DNA of 64,000 nt from Xanthomonas melonis. Lineage in GTDB: Bacteria > Pseudomonadota > Gammaproteobacteria > Xanthomonadales > Xanthomonadaceae. Of the stretch, positions 34,455-49,216 are shown in pieces. The stretch covers positions 1-64,000 of the forward strand of contig NZ_JAJGQH010000022.1 in NCBI RefSeq assembly GCF_020783655.1. Direction: 5' to 3'. A program made the translations under genes and the position numbers. Under the pieces are notes generated by a model. That model had not been told where the DNA came from. It did not search any database and worked only from the letters and a program-made list of their open reading frames with translations. The first letter of the stretch is position 1. Each line of letters begins with the position of its first letter.

Positions 34455-36851
34455 CTAATGCGCCGCAGCGGGCAGTAGATCGAACACCTGCTCGGTGGCC
34501 GCTTCGACCGCAGCGCGCGTATACAGCAGCGGGAAGTAGCTGCCCTGCAGCCACGACGGTGCGAGATCGCGGTAATGCGGGCTGGCAGGGTCGCCGGACT
34601 GGCCTGGATGATTCATCGCGCGCGAGTTGTCCCAGTTGCCCAGGTCGATGATCAGGCGTGCCGAGGGGCCGATGGTCTGCCGGAAGCTGGACGGGGCGTA
34701 GCTGGATTGATTGGGCGTGTAGGGGCTGCCGCCCTTGGCGAGTGGGCCCACATCCAGCAGCGCGCGATCGGCGCCGGCCACCGCGCTCATCGCATGCGCA
34801 ACGGTGTTGGTGTGCAGCCTGCCCCACTGCCAGTGCGCCGGATCGGGCCCCTGCAGGGCCACCAGCGCCTGGTAGGCGCTGCGCAGCGACTCGCGCAGCA
34901 ACTGGTCGCGGCGCGCCGCCGGCGCGGCACCGAAGACGGCGCCGGGTCGTTCCAGCGCCTGCAACAGCACTTCGGCGTCGGGTGCACCGAAGCTGGCTGC
35001 CTCGGCCGGCTGCAGCGCCAGTGCCTTGTAGGCGGCGCCCAGATAGCGGGTGAACCAGACTTCTTCCAGTGCGGCGGCGGCAGAACCTGCGGCCACCTCG
35101 CCATTCCACGCGCGCAGCAGGTCGAGCGCGGCGCGTGTGTCGGCATCCTGCGCCTGCAGCGGCTCGAGCAGGGCCAGCAGGCGTTGGGCCGGCAGCGACA
35201 CCTGGTCGTTCTGCAGGTTCTCCGAATCCTGCAGACTCACCTTGGGCAGCTGCGACAGGACCTGGGTGATGCGTGCATGGCGCGCGCCGTTGGCCCACTC
35301 GAAGCCGAGCTTGCGCTGCGCGTAGGGATAGTCCTTCGGTAGATTCATTTCGTTGGAGGTGGTGATGAAACCGGCCGCGGGATTGGTCGACCACGGCAGT
35401 GCGGCGCTATTCCAGAATCCATTCCATTCGTAGCGACCATCGCCCGGCACCGGCAACAGGCCATCGCCGTGGTCGCGGCGCGGGGCCATGCCTGCGGTGG
35501 CCCAGCCGACGGTGCCGTGCACGTCCGCATACACCTGATTGACCGAGGGCGCGCCCCAATGCGCAAGCGCCTGCCGGAACTGGGCGAACGTGGCGCTGCG
35601 CAGATAGCGCAGCGAGTCCAGGTACGGCGCGGTGCCGGGTTGGCTCCATGCCGAGCGGATCGCATAGGCCAGGTGCCTGTCGCGATCGACGTACACCACC
35701 GGCCCGTGGCGGGTGAACTGCAGCGTCGCCTCCACCGGCGCCGCATCCCGCACGGCGATGCGTTCGCGTTCGGTGCGCAGCGGCTCCCACCTGCCCTGGT
35801 ACCAGTACGCCGCATCGTCGTCGGGATTGAGCCGATAGACGTACAGGTCCTCCTGGTCGATGTTGAAGATGGTCAGACCGAAGGCACTGGTGCGGTTATG
35901 CCCGATCGCGATGCCCGGCGCGGTGGGTTCACCGGCGCCGATGATGTCCAGGCCGGGACTGCTGAGGTGCACGAAGTAGCGCAGGCTGGGCACGGTGTAG
36001 GCCCGATGCGGATCGTTGGCCAGCACCGCGTGGCCGGTGGCCGATTTCCACGGTGCGATCACCCAGTTATTGCTGCCTTCGGCGCTGGCCTCGTCGTCGC
36101 TGGCAGCGCGCGTCGGCTCGCGCGCCGCCAGCGGTGTCTCGGCGGTGAGCCTGGGAGACTGCGTGGCCAGTTCGTAGACCTTCAACACCTGCTCCGGCAG
36201 ACAGGGATCCAGCCCGTCCGGCAGCGCGGGCGTCCAGGCCGGCTGCAACATCACGCGGATCGCATCGGTTTTCAACGACGCCTTGCACGCCACCTGCGCG
36301 CGCGCCACTTCGCTCTTGACGTTGCGGCTCAGCCCCGTGGTGCGGATGCGCAGCACGTCTTCCGGCGCCCAGCGTTCCGGACGGTAGGCGAGCGTGCGGA
36401 ATTCGTAGGGCAGCGCCTGCGGGTGGCTGTCCAGCCACGCGATGTAGGCGTTGATGCCGGCGACGAAGCGGCCGACATCGCGGCGCGTGTCTGGCCCGTA
36501 GCTGGCCCATTCGGCGGCCATGTCGCCGCGATACAGGAACAGCCGCGATGCACGGTCCTGGTCGACATAGCCCGGGCCGAACGCGGCGGACAGGTGACCC
36601 AGGCCCTTGCGACGCAGCAAGTCCAGCTGGAACAAGCGGTCGCGCGCGACGTTGAACCCCTGCACGAAAAAGGCATCGTCATCGGTCCTGGCGTAGATAT
36701 GCGCCACACCCCAGCGGTCCACGCGGATCTGCGCCGGTTGTTGCAGGCCGGGCACCGTCAGTGTGGTACGGGGTGGTTCGGTGGCGGCACTGGCGAACGC
36801 GAGCGAGCCGATGACGACACTCCAGGCCAGCCGTAACGAAGCAGCGAACAT
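34455..36851 (-). CDS. Penicillin acylase family protein (Ntn hydrolase; possible N-acyl-homoserine lactone acylase)
   Basis: 798 residues from ATG 36851, with a signal peptide (about 1-22). It is a periplasmic proenzyme of the penicillin acylase family that cleaves itself before a catalytic Ser, here Ser260 in AEGSNNWVIAP, which splits an alpha chain (about 23-259) from a beta chain. The beta chain has HYRAYTVPSLRYF-type substrate-loop features and ..HGPVVYVDRD... Members hydrolyse amides such as penicillins or acyl-homoserine lactones; the substrate cannot be read here. It is encoded next to, but not in, the BlaI/M56 unit (160 bases between). Confidence 0.88.
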   Translation of the reverse strand: MFAASLRLAWSVVIGSLAFASAATEPPRTTLTVPGLQQPAQIRVDRWGVAHIYARTDDDAFFVQGFNVARDRLFQLDLLRRKGLGHLSAAFGPGYVDQDRASRLFLYRGDMAAEWASYGPDTRRDVGRFVAGINAYIAWLDSHPQALPYEFRTLAYRPERWAPEDVLRIRTTGLSRNVKSEVARAQVACKASLKTDAIRVMLQPAWTPALPDGLDPCLPEQVLKVYELATQSPRLTAETPLAAREPTRAASDDEASAEGSNNWVIAPWKSATGHAVLANDPHRAYTVPSLRYFVHLSSPGLDIIGAGEPTAPGIAIGHNRTSAFGLTIFNIDQEDLYVYRLNPDDDAAYWYQGRWEPLRTERERIAVRDAAPVEATLQFTRHGPVVYVDRDRHLAYAIRSAWSQPGTAPYLDSLRYLRSATFAQFRQALAHWGAPSVNQVYADVHGTVGWATAGMAPRRDHGDGLLPVPGDGRYEWNGFWNSAALPWSTNPAAGFITTSNEMNLPKDYPYAQRKLGFEWANGARHARITQVLSQLPKVSLQDSENLQNDQVSLPAQRLLALLEPLQAQDADTRAALDLLRAWNGEVAAGSAAAALEEVWFTRYLGAAYKALALQPAEAASFGAPDAEVLLQALERPGAVFGAAPAARRDQLLRESLRSAYQALVALQGPDPAHWQWGRLHTNTVAHAMSAVAGADRALLDVGPLAKGGSPYTPNQSSYAPSSFRQTIGPSARLIIDLGNWDNSRAMNHPGQSGDPASPHYRDLAPSWLQGSYFPLLYTRAAVEAATEQVFDLLPAAAH

Positions 36852-37259
36852 GCGGGACGATCCTGGTGGATGACTGCGGTGATGCGCTGGATGAAGCCGC
36901 CGCGTTGGAAGGTGAGCGATGGCGGCGACCACGATGCCGACACTCGGCGCCTCCGATCGGCCACGTTCGCCATGCATACGCGTGGTGCGCGCCATGCTCA
37001 CGCATGCACCTGGGAACAGCATGCCGGGCCTGCGCTGCCCACGCTGGTGTGCAGCGGAACCCCGGGCGCGCAGAACGAATGGCGGCCACATCGGCCGAAT
37101 CCCGGCTCGACACATGGGTTCTAGGATAGTCACCACTTGTGTCCGTCAGAACATCGGCCGCGTTGCCGCCCCCGGTGCGGCCCACATGCCGCCATGTCTT
37201 CATGCCACACCAACAACGGGTTCTTCACGCTTGCCCCATTCTTCCGCTGGAGATCCCCG
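36852..37259. other. 408-bp divergent intergenic region
   Basis: This lies between the acylase (minus) and the I78-like lipoprotein (plus), so it should carry both promoters. The long frames crossing it look like GC-driven noise. I saw no operator-like dyad. Confidence 0.4.
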
Positions 37260-37604
37260 ATGATCCGCACTCTTGTTCCGCTCGCTGCCGTGTTGTTGCT
37301 CTCGGCCTGCGCCTCCAACCAGGTAGCACAGGTGCAGCCGATCGACGGCGTCATCTCCGGCCAGTGCCACATCGAAAAAGTGCGCGGCATCGTCGGCCTC
37401 GCTGCGGCAAAACAGACCATCGAACGCGCGCGCGTGGACAGCGACAGCCTGCAGGTCAGCGTGCGTCGCGGCGAACGCGCCACCGGCGGTACCACCGCCA
37501 GCGGGCTGGCCGATCCGGCGCAGGGCGCCAGCGAAAGTGGCGGCGACCATCTCAGCATCGAAACCGGCCCCACCAACAACATCACTGCGGTCTATTGCGG
37601 CTGA
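37260..37604 (+). CDS. Lipoprotein with divergent I78 peptidase-inhibitor-like domain
   Basis: 114 residues from ATG 37260; GGAG lies about 7 bases upstream. Lipobox LSAC places the lipidated Cys at about 17. The mature part begins with Cys and Gly-rich ISGQCHIEKVRGIVGLAAAK and ends NNITAVYCG, the Cys...Cys-Gly framing of I78 inhibitors. The core RVLRPG region of the family is only partly kept (LQVSVRRGE). A role in inhibiting periplasmic serine peptidases is inference. A tandem heptamer follows the stop directly. Confidence 0.7.
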   Translation: MIRTLVPLAAVLLLSACASNQVAQVQPIDGVISGQCHIEKVRGIVGLAAAKQTIERARVDSDSLQVSVRRGERATGGTTASGLADPAQGASESGGDHLSIETGPTNNITAVYCG

Positions 37605-37638
37605 GAATCGGGAATCGGGAATCGGGAATCGGGAATCG
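37605..37638. repeat. Tandem heptamer GAATCGG, about 4.9 copies
   Basis: Exact GAATCGG units run from 37605 to 37632 with a partial fifth. They begin on the base after the lipoprotein stop. A related GA(T/G)TCGG tract lies at 62656-62682, also just downstream of a gene. Confidence 0.95.
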
Positions 37639-37673
37639 AAAGCGTCGCGGCTGCTCGATCCCGGCTCCCGCAC

Positions 37674-38855
37674 TCACTTGCGTCTGGAAGTTCCCTTCGC
37701 CGCTGTCTTGAGCTTGGCACGCGAGGCGGTGAGAAATTTCAGCGTGGCCGCCTCCCATTGCCGCTCGCCGCGCACGCCGGTTGCCATGGCCTGCAGCTCG
37801 CCGGCGCGCCAGCCCTCGAACACGCAAGGGTCGATATAGGCCTTGCGGCACACCGAGGGCGTGTTGCCCAGGGCGTCGGCCACTTCGCGAATGACATCGT
37901 TCTGCACCTGCTTGAGCGCACGTTCGCTGCTGCGCTCGGGCAACGGCAGCCGGGCCAGGCGTTGCAGGGCGGCCAGGGTGCCGCCCCAGGTACGGAAATC
38001 CTTGGCCGTGAAGTCCTCGCCCATCGCCTCGCGCAGGTAGTCGTTGACCTCGCCCGAATCCACCGGCTGCAGCTGACCATCGTCATCGCGATACTGGAAC
38101 AGGGATTGCCCGGGCAGCTGCTGACATTGGCGGATCAGTTTGACCAGCTGCTTGTCGTCCACCTCGATATCGTGCTCCTGCCCGCTCTTGCCGCGGAACT
38201 TGAGCCGTGCACGCCCGCCCTTGAGAAACTCCATGTGCCGGTTGCGTAGCGTGGTCAGCCCGTAGGAACGGTTGCTGCGCGCGTACTCGGCATTGCCCAC
38301 GCGCACCAGGGTGTCGGCCAGCAACGCCACCACGATGCCCAGCACCTTCTCGCGTGGGAAACCGGGCAGCGCCAGATCGCGGCGCAGCCGCCTGCGCAGT
38401 GTTGGCAACGCGGTACCGAAAGCGATCACGCGTTCGAACTTGCCTTCGCCGCGCACCTGCGCCCAATCCGGGTGGTAACGGTACTGCTTGCGCCGCCGCG
38501 CATCGCGGCCGGTCGCCTGCAGGTGGCCATTGGGCTTGGCGCAGATCCACACCTCGGTATAGGCCGGCGGGATCGCCAGCGCGCGAATGCGTTGCAGGGT
38601 GTCGGCGTCGGCGATGCGTTGGCCGTCCGCGCTGCGGTAGCTGAAGCTCTTCCCGGCGCGGCGCCGGCTGATGCCCGGCTGTTGGTCGTTGACATAGGTC
38701 AATCCCGCTGCACGCGCGGTGGCCTTGGCCTGCGCCACCGCCGCAGCGCTCGCAACTGCAGCCGTGGCCACTGCCGCACCGGTGGCGGCGCCAGCGAGTT
38801 TGCCGGCGGTGGTGGCCGTTGCGGCGGCATTGCGAAGAACACGTTTGGCTTTCAT
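37674..38855 (-). CDS. DNA topoisomerase IB
   Basis: 393 residues from ATG 38855; no clear ribosome site precedes it, so the start is less sure. It relaxes supercoils by a transient 3'-phosphotyrosyl bond. The nucleophile is Tyr340 in TPSVCRKAYIDP. Catalytic Arg/Lys regions are visible: RRRKQYRYHPDWAQVR, then FLKGGRARLKFRGKSG and DFRTWGGTLAALQ. The N-terminal segment (about 9-45) is an Ala-rich extension that standard poxvirus-type enzymes lack. The gene is flanked by two I78-like lipoprotein genes on the opposite strand. Confidence 0.93.
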   Translation of the reverse strand: MKAKRVLRNAAATATTAGKLAGAATGAAVATAAVASAAAVAQAKATARAAGLTYVNDQQPGISRRRAGKSFSYRSADGQRIADADTLQRIRALAIPPAYTEVWICAKPNGHLQATGRDARRRKQYRYHPDWAQVRGEGKFERVIAFGTALPTLRRRLRRDLALPGFPREKVLGIVVALLADTLVRVGNAEYARSNRSYGLTTLRNRHMEFLKGGRARLKFRGKSGQEHDIEVDDKQLVKLIRQCQQLPGQSLFQYRDDDGQLQPVDSGEVNDYLREAMGEDFTAKDFRTWGGTLAALQRLARLPLPERSSERALKQVQNDVIREVADALGNTPSVCRKAYIDPCVFEGWRAGELQAMATGVRGERQWEAATLKFLTASRAKLKTAAKGTSRRK

Positions 38856-39000
38856 TGCATCTGGGTCGAAGGCGTTGGCCCGATTGTTGGGCGCGGCAGG
38901 ACTAGGCTGCGTCAACGTAACGCCAACGCCGTGTGGGCAAGCCATGCCGGTGGTGCGAATTGTGCTTATGCTTGGCCATTCCCCTTCGCTGGAGTCATCG

Positions 39001-39381
39001 ATGCGCACTGTCCCGCCTATCGCCCGCGTGGCCTGCAGCTTGCTCGCACTGGCCGCATTGAGTGCCTGCAACAAGCCGCAGCCGGACGAGCAGGAAGCCG
39101 TCACCGCCAAGGCGCAGCAGGCTGCCGAGCAGGCCTCCGCACCGGCACCGGCCACCGCACCCGAAGCGCCGCCGATCGGCAGCTGCGATGCCACCCAGGT
39201 GCAGTCGCTGGTGGGCCAGCCCATGACCGACGCCGTGGGCGAACAGGCGCGCAACGATGCCGGCGCCAAGTCGGTGCGCGTGCTCAAACCCGGCCAGATG
39301 GTGACCATGGAATTCAATGGCGAACGGCTCAACTTGGAAGTGGATGCCAAGAACATCGTCACCTCGGTTCGCTGCGGCTAG
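39001..39381 (+). CDS. I78-family peptidase inhibitor-like lipoprotein
   Basis: 126 residues from ATG 39001, with GGAG about 7 bases upstream. Lipobox LSAC gives Cys23. A Glu/Gln/Ala-rich linker covers about 24-58. The I78 domain (about 60-126) is clear: CDATQVQSLVGQPMTDAVGE, SVRVLKPGQMVTMEFNGERL and NIVTSVRCG. I78 members inhibit serine peptidases of the S8/trypsin types. Its target here is unknown. It is divergent from topoisomerase IB (145 bp). Confidence 0.85.
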   Translation: MRTVPPIARVACSLLALAALSACNKPQPDEQEAVTAKAQQAAEQASAPAPATAPEAPPIGSCDATQVQSLVGQPMTDAVGEQARNDAGAKSVRVLKPGQMVTMEFNGERLNLEVDAKNIVTSVRCG

Positions 39382-39468
39382 GCACCGCCTGGCGTCGCTC
39401 GCCGGAGCGGCGCCAAGCCAGCTGGCACAAGGGATTCAGGCAGGTCTCGTTGCAGCTGTAACGGTGTA

Positions 39469-39497
39469 TTGCGGCACCGCATCAACTGTGGTCTAGT
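39469..39497 (+). promoter_or_regulatory. Possible sigma-70 promoter for gltB
   Basis: TTGCGG (39469-39474) and TCTAGT (39492-39497) are separated by 17 bp. The boxes are weak, but they are the best pair in the 203-bp leader upstream of gltB. Confidence 0.3.
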
Positions 39498-39584
39498 CGA
39501 TCGTCCGGTGACCTCTTCGAAACGCTCCACGGATCGAGCGGTGCAACGTCGTCGCCGCTCTCCCAAGATCGCAACGAGGCAGAC

Positions 39585-44057
<4,473 letters not shown>

Positions 44058-44066
44058 GTTTTTGCC

Positions 44067-45668
<1,602 letters not shown>

Positions 45669-45682
45669 GGGGATGCTAGGCC

Positions 45683-46237
45683 TTGAATCAGTCAACTCGC
45701 CACTTCGAAGGAATTACGACGGCATCAATCAACGCCGAACGAGCTTTTAAGGCTGCGGTGTCTGCTAAAAATGCTCACTATCCAGAAGTTCAGCGACACA
45801 CATGGGCCGCAGCTGCAATTCTTCACTGTGACATTCTTCGGTATGTCGTCACCTTCGAAAACTCAACCAGAGAAGGGCTGGTTCGTTTGCTTTGGATGGG
45901 TGATATCGTCTCTATGCTTTATGAAGCCAGGACATGGTTCTATAACACTGGCAACGCAAACTTGCGGAGCATCGCAGCCTCGAGCGGCGCAAACACATCC
46001 ACACTCCTAGCTAAGATTAAGGCTCTTAAGAGAAGCTATCCATTAGACGGCATCGAAGCCTTTGCGGACTTCCGCAATAAGGTTGGTCATCACTACGACC
46101 CCTCGTTTGTTGCACATCTCAATACGTTCTCAGAGATGGATTTGCGAGCCTTCTATGATGCCCTGACCAACTACGCGAATTTCTCAGGTGAGTGGGTGGT
46201 GCTCTGTAAAGAGGTCATCCAGCAAGCATCCGGTTAA
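45683..46237 (+). CDS. Low-GC HEPN-like hypothetical protein
   Basis: 184 residues. The first possible start is TTG 45683, with AGGGG about 10 bases upstream; an earlier stop blocks extension. The stretch has about 48% GC in sampled lines, against well above 60% for its neighbours, so it looks acquired. Mostly helical. It contains the motif ADFRNKVGHHYDP, where Arg131 and His136 fit the Rx4-6H pattern of HEPN ribonucleases, a group common in toxins and defence proteins. No antitoxin or nucleotidyltransferase partner is visible beside it. The call rests on one motif; function is unproven. Confidence 0.6.
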   Translation: MNQSTRHFEGITTASINAERAFKAAVSAKNAHYPEVQRHTWAAAAILHCDILRYVVTFENSTREGLVRLLWMGDIVSMLYEARTWFYNTGNANLRSIAASSGANTSTLLAKIKALKRSYPLDGIEAFADFRNKVGHHYDPSFVAHLNTFSEMDLRAFYDALTNYANFSGEWVVLCKEVIQQASG

Positions 46238-46354
46238 CGTTGACATGCACAAATTTGGTTGGCTGCGTGTGTCACACATTGCTGCGCGCCGCGCGCCATC
46301 GCCTATGTCCGACAGCGACACAGGCAATGGCAGCACGGCTGATGCGCTAACTAA

Positions 46355-47413
46355 TCAAGCCGCCTTATCCAACGTCGCCATATCGATCACGAAGCGGTAT
46401 TTCACGTCGCTCTTGAGCATGCGCTCGTAGGCGTCGTTGATCTGGTCGGCGCGGATGGTTTCGATGTCCGAGACGATGTTGTGCTTGGCGCAGAAATCCA
46501 GCATTTCCTGGGTCTGGCGGATGCCGCCGATCAGCGAGCCGGCCAGGGTGCGGCGCTTCATCACCAGGTTGAACACCGCCGGCGACGGGTGCGACTGCTC
46601 GGGTACGCCCACCAGCACCATCGCGCCGTCACGCTTGAGCGCGTTGAGGAACGGGTCCAGGTTGTGCGGCGCGGCCACGGTGTTGAGGATGAAATCCAGG
46701 GTGTTGTACTGCGCCGCCATCTGCGCCTCGTCCTTGGAGATCACCACTTCGCTGGCGCCCAGGCGCAGCGCATCGGCGCGCTTGCTTTCGGAGGTGGTGA
46801 ACAGCACCACCGTGGCGCCCATCGCCTTGGCGATCTTGACTCCCATGTGGCCCAGGCCGCCGAGACCGACCACACCCACCTTCTGGCCCGGGCCCACCTT
46901 CCAGTGTGCCAGCGGCGAGTAGGTGGTGATGCCGGCGCACAGCAGCGGCGCCACCGCGGCCAGGTTGTCGGTGTGCGAAATACGCAGCACATATTTCTGG
47001 TCGACCACGATATGGTCGGAGTAACCGCCGTAGGTGTTCTCGCCGCCACCGAACATCGGGCCGTTGTAGGTGCCGGTGAAGCCGGCTTCGCAGTACTGCT
47101 CCTCGCCTTCCTGGCAGGAGGCACAGCTGCGGCAGCTGTCGACCATGCAACCAACGCCGGCCAGGTCGCCGACCTTGAAGCCGGTCACCGCGTTGCCGAC
47201 CGCCGTCACACGGCCGACGATTTCGTGGCCGGGAACGGACGGGTACAGCGTGTTGTGCCATTCGTTGCGTGCGGTGTGCAGGTCCGAGTGACAGACACCG
47301 CAATAAGCGATGTCGATCTGCACGTCGTTGGGGCCGGGCGCGCGCCGCTCGAACACGAACGGGGCAAGCGGCTGGTCTGCGGCCTGGGCGGCGTATGCGT
47401 GGGCTTGGCTCAT
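46355..47413 (-). CDS. NAD(P)-dependent zinc alcohol dehydrogenase (YahK/CAD type)
   Basis: 352 residues from ATG 47413; GGAG is about 8 bases upstream. An MDR-family aldehyde/alcohol dehydrogenase. Catalytic zinc ligands are Cys41 (YCGVCHSDLH) and His63/Glu64 (GHE). Structural zinc ligands are Cys94, Cys97, Cys100 and Cys108. The nucleotide-binding motif is VGLGGLGHMGVKIAKAMG. Similar to E. coli YahK, an aldehyde reductase of broad specificity; the substrate here is unknown. It is divergent from the first cellulase gene. Confidence 0.93.
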   Translation of the reverse strand: MSQAHAYAAQAADQPLAPFVFERRAPGPNDVQIDIAYCGVCHSDLHTARNEWHNTLYPSVPGHEIVGRVTAVGNAVTGFKVGDLAGVGCMVDSCRSCASCQEGEEQYCEAGFTGTYNGPMFGGGENTYGGYSDHIVVDQKYVLRISHTDNLAAVAPLLCAGITTYSPLAHWKVGPGQKVGVVGLGGLGHMGVKIAKAMGATVVLFTTSESKRADALRLGASEVVISKDEAQMAAQYNTLDFILNTVAAPHNLDPFLNALKRDGAMVLVGVPEQSHPSPAVFNLVMKRRTLAGSLIGGIRQTQEMLDFCAKHNIVSDIETIRADQINDAYERMLKSDVKYRFVIDMATLDKAA

Positions 47414-47742
47414 GGGAGACTCCGGGATGAGGGCCGTGGGCAGCAGCTGCAAACGCCACGCACGGCAAGATGACGAAGGGCGATACGTTAGGACACGCTA
47501 GGTTAGAGCACGCTGGCGTCGCACTCCTGCGACAGTGCGTTTTGCGCATCCTCTTGCGAACGCTAGCGTAGCGGCATGACACGGCGTGTGCAGGGCGCGC
47601 ACGACCCGATGCAGGCACGCCCGCGTGAATGACGCGCTAACGCCGGAGCTTCTAGGCTGACGAAGGTGCGGTTCGCGCTGCACCATCCCCCCTGGCCGTG
47701 CCCTCCCCCCGCGGCCCCACGTCGATGCCGAAGGAGGCTTCC
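47414..47742. promoter_or_regulatory. Divergent region between the alcohol dehydrogenase and GH5 cellulase 1
   Basis: No ORF is supported in this 329-bp region. It includes a pair of tandem 15-bp direct repeats at 47487-47516 (GTTAGGACACGCTAG and GTTAGAGCACGCTGG, 12 of 15 bases identical), close to the dehydrogenase start, a plausible activator site. An AAGGAGG ribosome site precedes the cellulase ATG. Confidence 0.5.
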
Positions 47743-48816
47743 ATGTTCCGCGCTCCCCCACACCTTGCCCGCCTGCGTCTTGCTGCACTGGCGCTCTCGC
47801 TGCTGGCGGCGGTGCCGCTGGTCCACGCCAAGGAGCCCGATAGCCCGCACAAGGCGTCTACCGGCCTGAAATATGTTGGCGTCAACCTGTCCGGTGCGGA
47901 ATTCAATTCGCGCAAGAAGCCCGGCACCCTGTTCAAGGACTACACCTACCCCAGCGCCGCGGATTTCAGCTATTTCGCCGGCAAGGGCATGAACACGATT
48001 CGCCTGCCATTTCTGTGGGAACGCGTGCAGCCCACGCTCAACGGCCCGCTGGATCAGACCCAGCTCGGGCTGATCAGGAAATCGCTCGCCGCCGCCAAGG
48101 CCAACAAGCAGGTGCTGATCCTGGATCTGCACAACTACGCCAAGTACAACGGCAAGCGCATCGGCAGCGACGAGGCGCCGGCGACCGCCGTGGCGGACCT
48201 GTGGCGACGGCTGGCGCTGGAATTCAAGGGCGAGAAGGCGGTGATCTTCGGGCTGATGAACGAGCCCAATGGCATTTCCGCGCCGGACTGGGCCAACGCC
48301 GCGCAGGCGGCGATCAACGCCATCCGCAAGACCGGCGCGAACAACCTGATCCTGGTGCCCGGCACCGCCTACACCGGTGCGCATAGCTGGCGCAGCACCA
48401 GTTATGGCGTCTCCAACGCCAAGGCGCTGCAGGTACTCAAGGATCCCGGCAATCATCTGGCATTCGAGGCGCACCAGTACCTGGATGGCGACTACAGCGG
48501 CACCAAGCCGGTGTGCACCAGCGAGACCGTGGGCGAGGAGAAACTGCGTGGCTTCACCGCCTGGCTGCGCGAGAACAAGCAGAAGGGCTTCCTGGGCGAA
48601 TTCGCCACTGCCGACAATCCGGTCTGCAACAAGGCGCTGGAAGCCATGCTGACCTACATGGAAAAGAACAGCGATGTGTGGCTGGGCTGGACCTGGTGGG
48701 CGGCCGGCGCGTGGTGGAAGCCCGACTACCCCTTCACCGTACAGCCGGGCAAGGACGGCAGCGACAAGCCGCAGATGAAGATCCTGAGCAAGTACGCGCA
48801 GCGCGCCGCCAGATAA
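47743..48816 (+). CDS. GH5 endoglucanase (cellulase) 1
   Basis: 357 residues from ATG 47743, with AGGAGG about 7 bases upstream. Signal peptide about 1-29, then a single GH5 barrel with no cellulose-binding domain. Catalytic acid/base Glu174 lies in IFGLMNEPNG and nucleophile Glu286 in GFLGEFATA. Substrate-site residues DLHNYAKY and HQYLDGDYSG are intact. A secreted endo-beta-1,4-glucanase of plant cell-wall attack is the expected role. First of three paralogues in tandem. Probably exported by Sec and the type II system (inference). Of the three, its mature start is the most divergent. Confidence 0.92.
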   Translation: MFRAPPHLARLRLAALALSLLAAVPLVHAKEPDSPHKASTGLKYVGVNLSGAEFNSRKKPGTLFKDYTYPSAADFSYFAGKGMNTIRLPFLWERVQPTLNGPLDQTQLGLIRKSLAAAKANKQVLILDLHNYAKYNGKRIGSDEAPATAVADLWRRLALEFKGEKAVIFGLMNEPNGISAPDWANAAQAAINAIRKTGANNLILVPGTAYTGAHSWRSTSYGVSNAKALQVLKDPGNHLAFEAHQYLDGDYSGTKPVCTSETVGEEKLRGFTAWLRENKQKGFLGEFATADNPVCNKALEAMLTYMEKNSDVWLGWTWWAAGAWWKPDYPFTVQPGKDGSDKPQMKILSKYAQRAAR

Positions 48817-49216
48817 CCCGTCGCCTTGCCCGTCTGACTGGCCGCAGCCTAGCCGCTGCGGCTGCGACGGGCGACACGCGGCCAGTGGCAGGACGCGACG
48901 GCACATCTACGCACCGCGCATCTGCGCACCGACACACGCCTTATCGAGCCAGCGGTATCCGCCACGGCGCCGCGACCTGCGATCGACTCCAGACTTGCTG
49001 CGCGCATCGGGTATTGCCATGCGCGGCCTGCATGCATCACCGCACGGCGTCGGCAGTTCGACTGAGAAGTGCTGCACAGCTTGCCGCTGCGATACCTCGC
49101 ATGCGTAGTTTGCCGATGCGCGTGCGCTTAGGCTGAGCGGTAGTGCGGCGTCGCGATGCCGAGTGCAGATCCAGGCCACGGCGCTGCATCTCCCCCCGCG
49201 TGTATCAGGAGTGCCC
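48817..49216. other. 400-bp intergenic region between cellulases 1 and 2
   Basis: No coding frame is supported. The length suggests that cellulase 2 has its own promoter. I could not identify a PIP box or CRP-like site with confidence. Confidence 0.35.
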
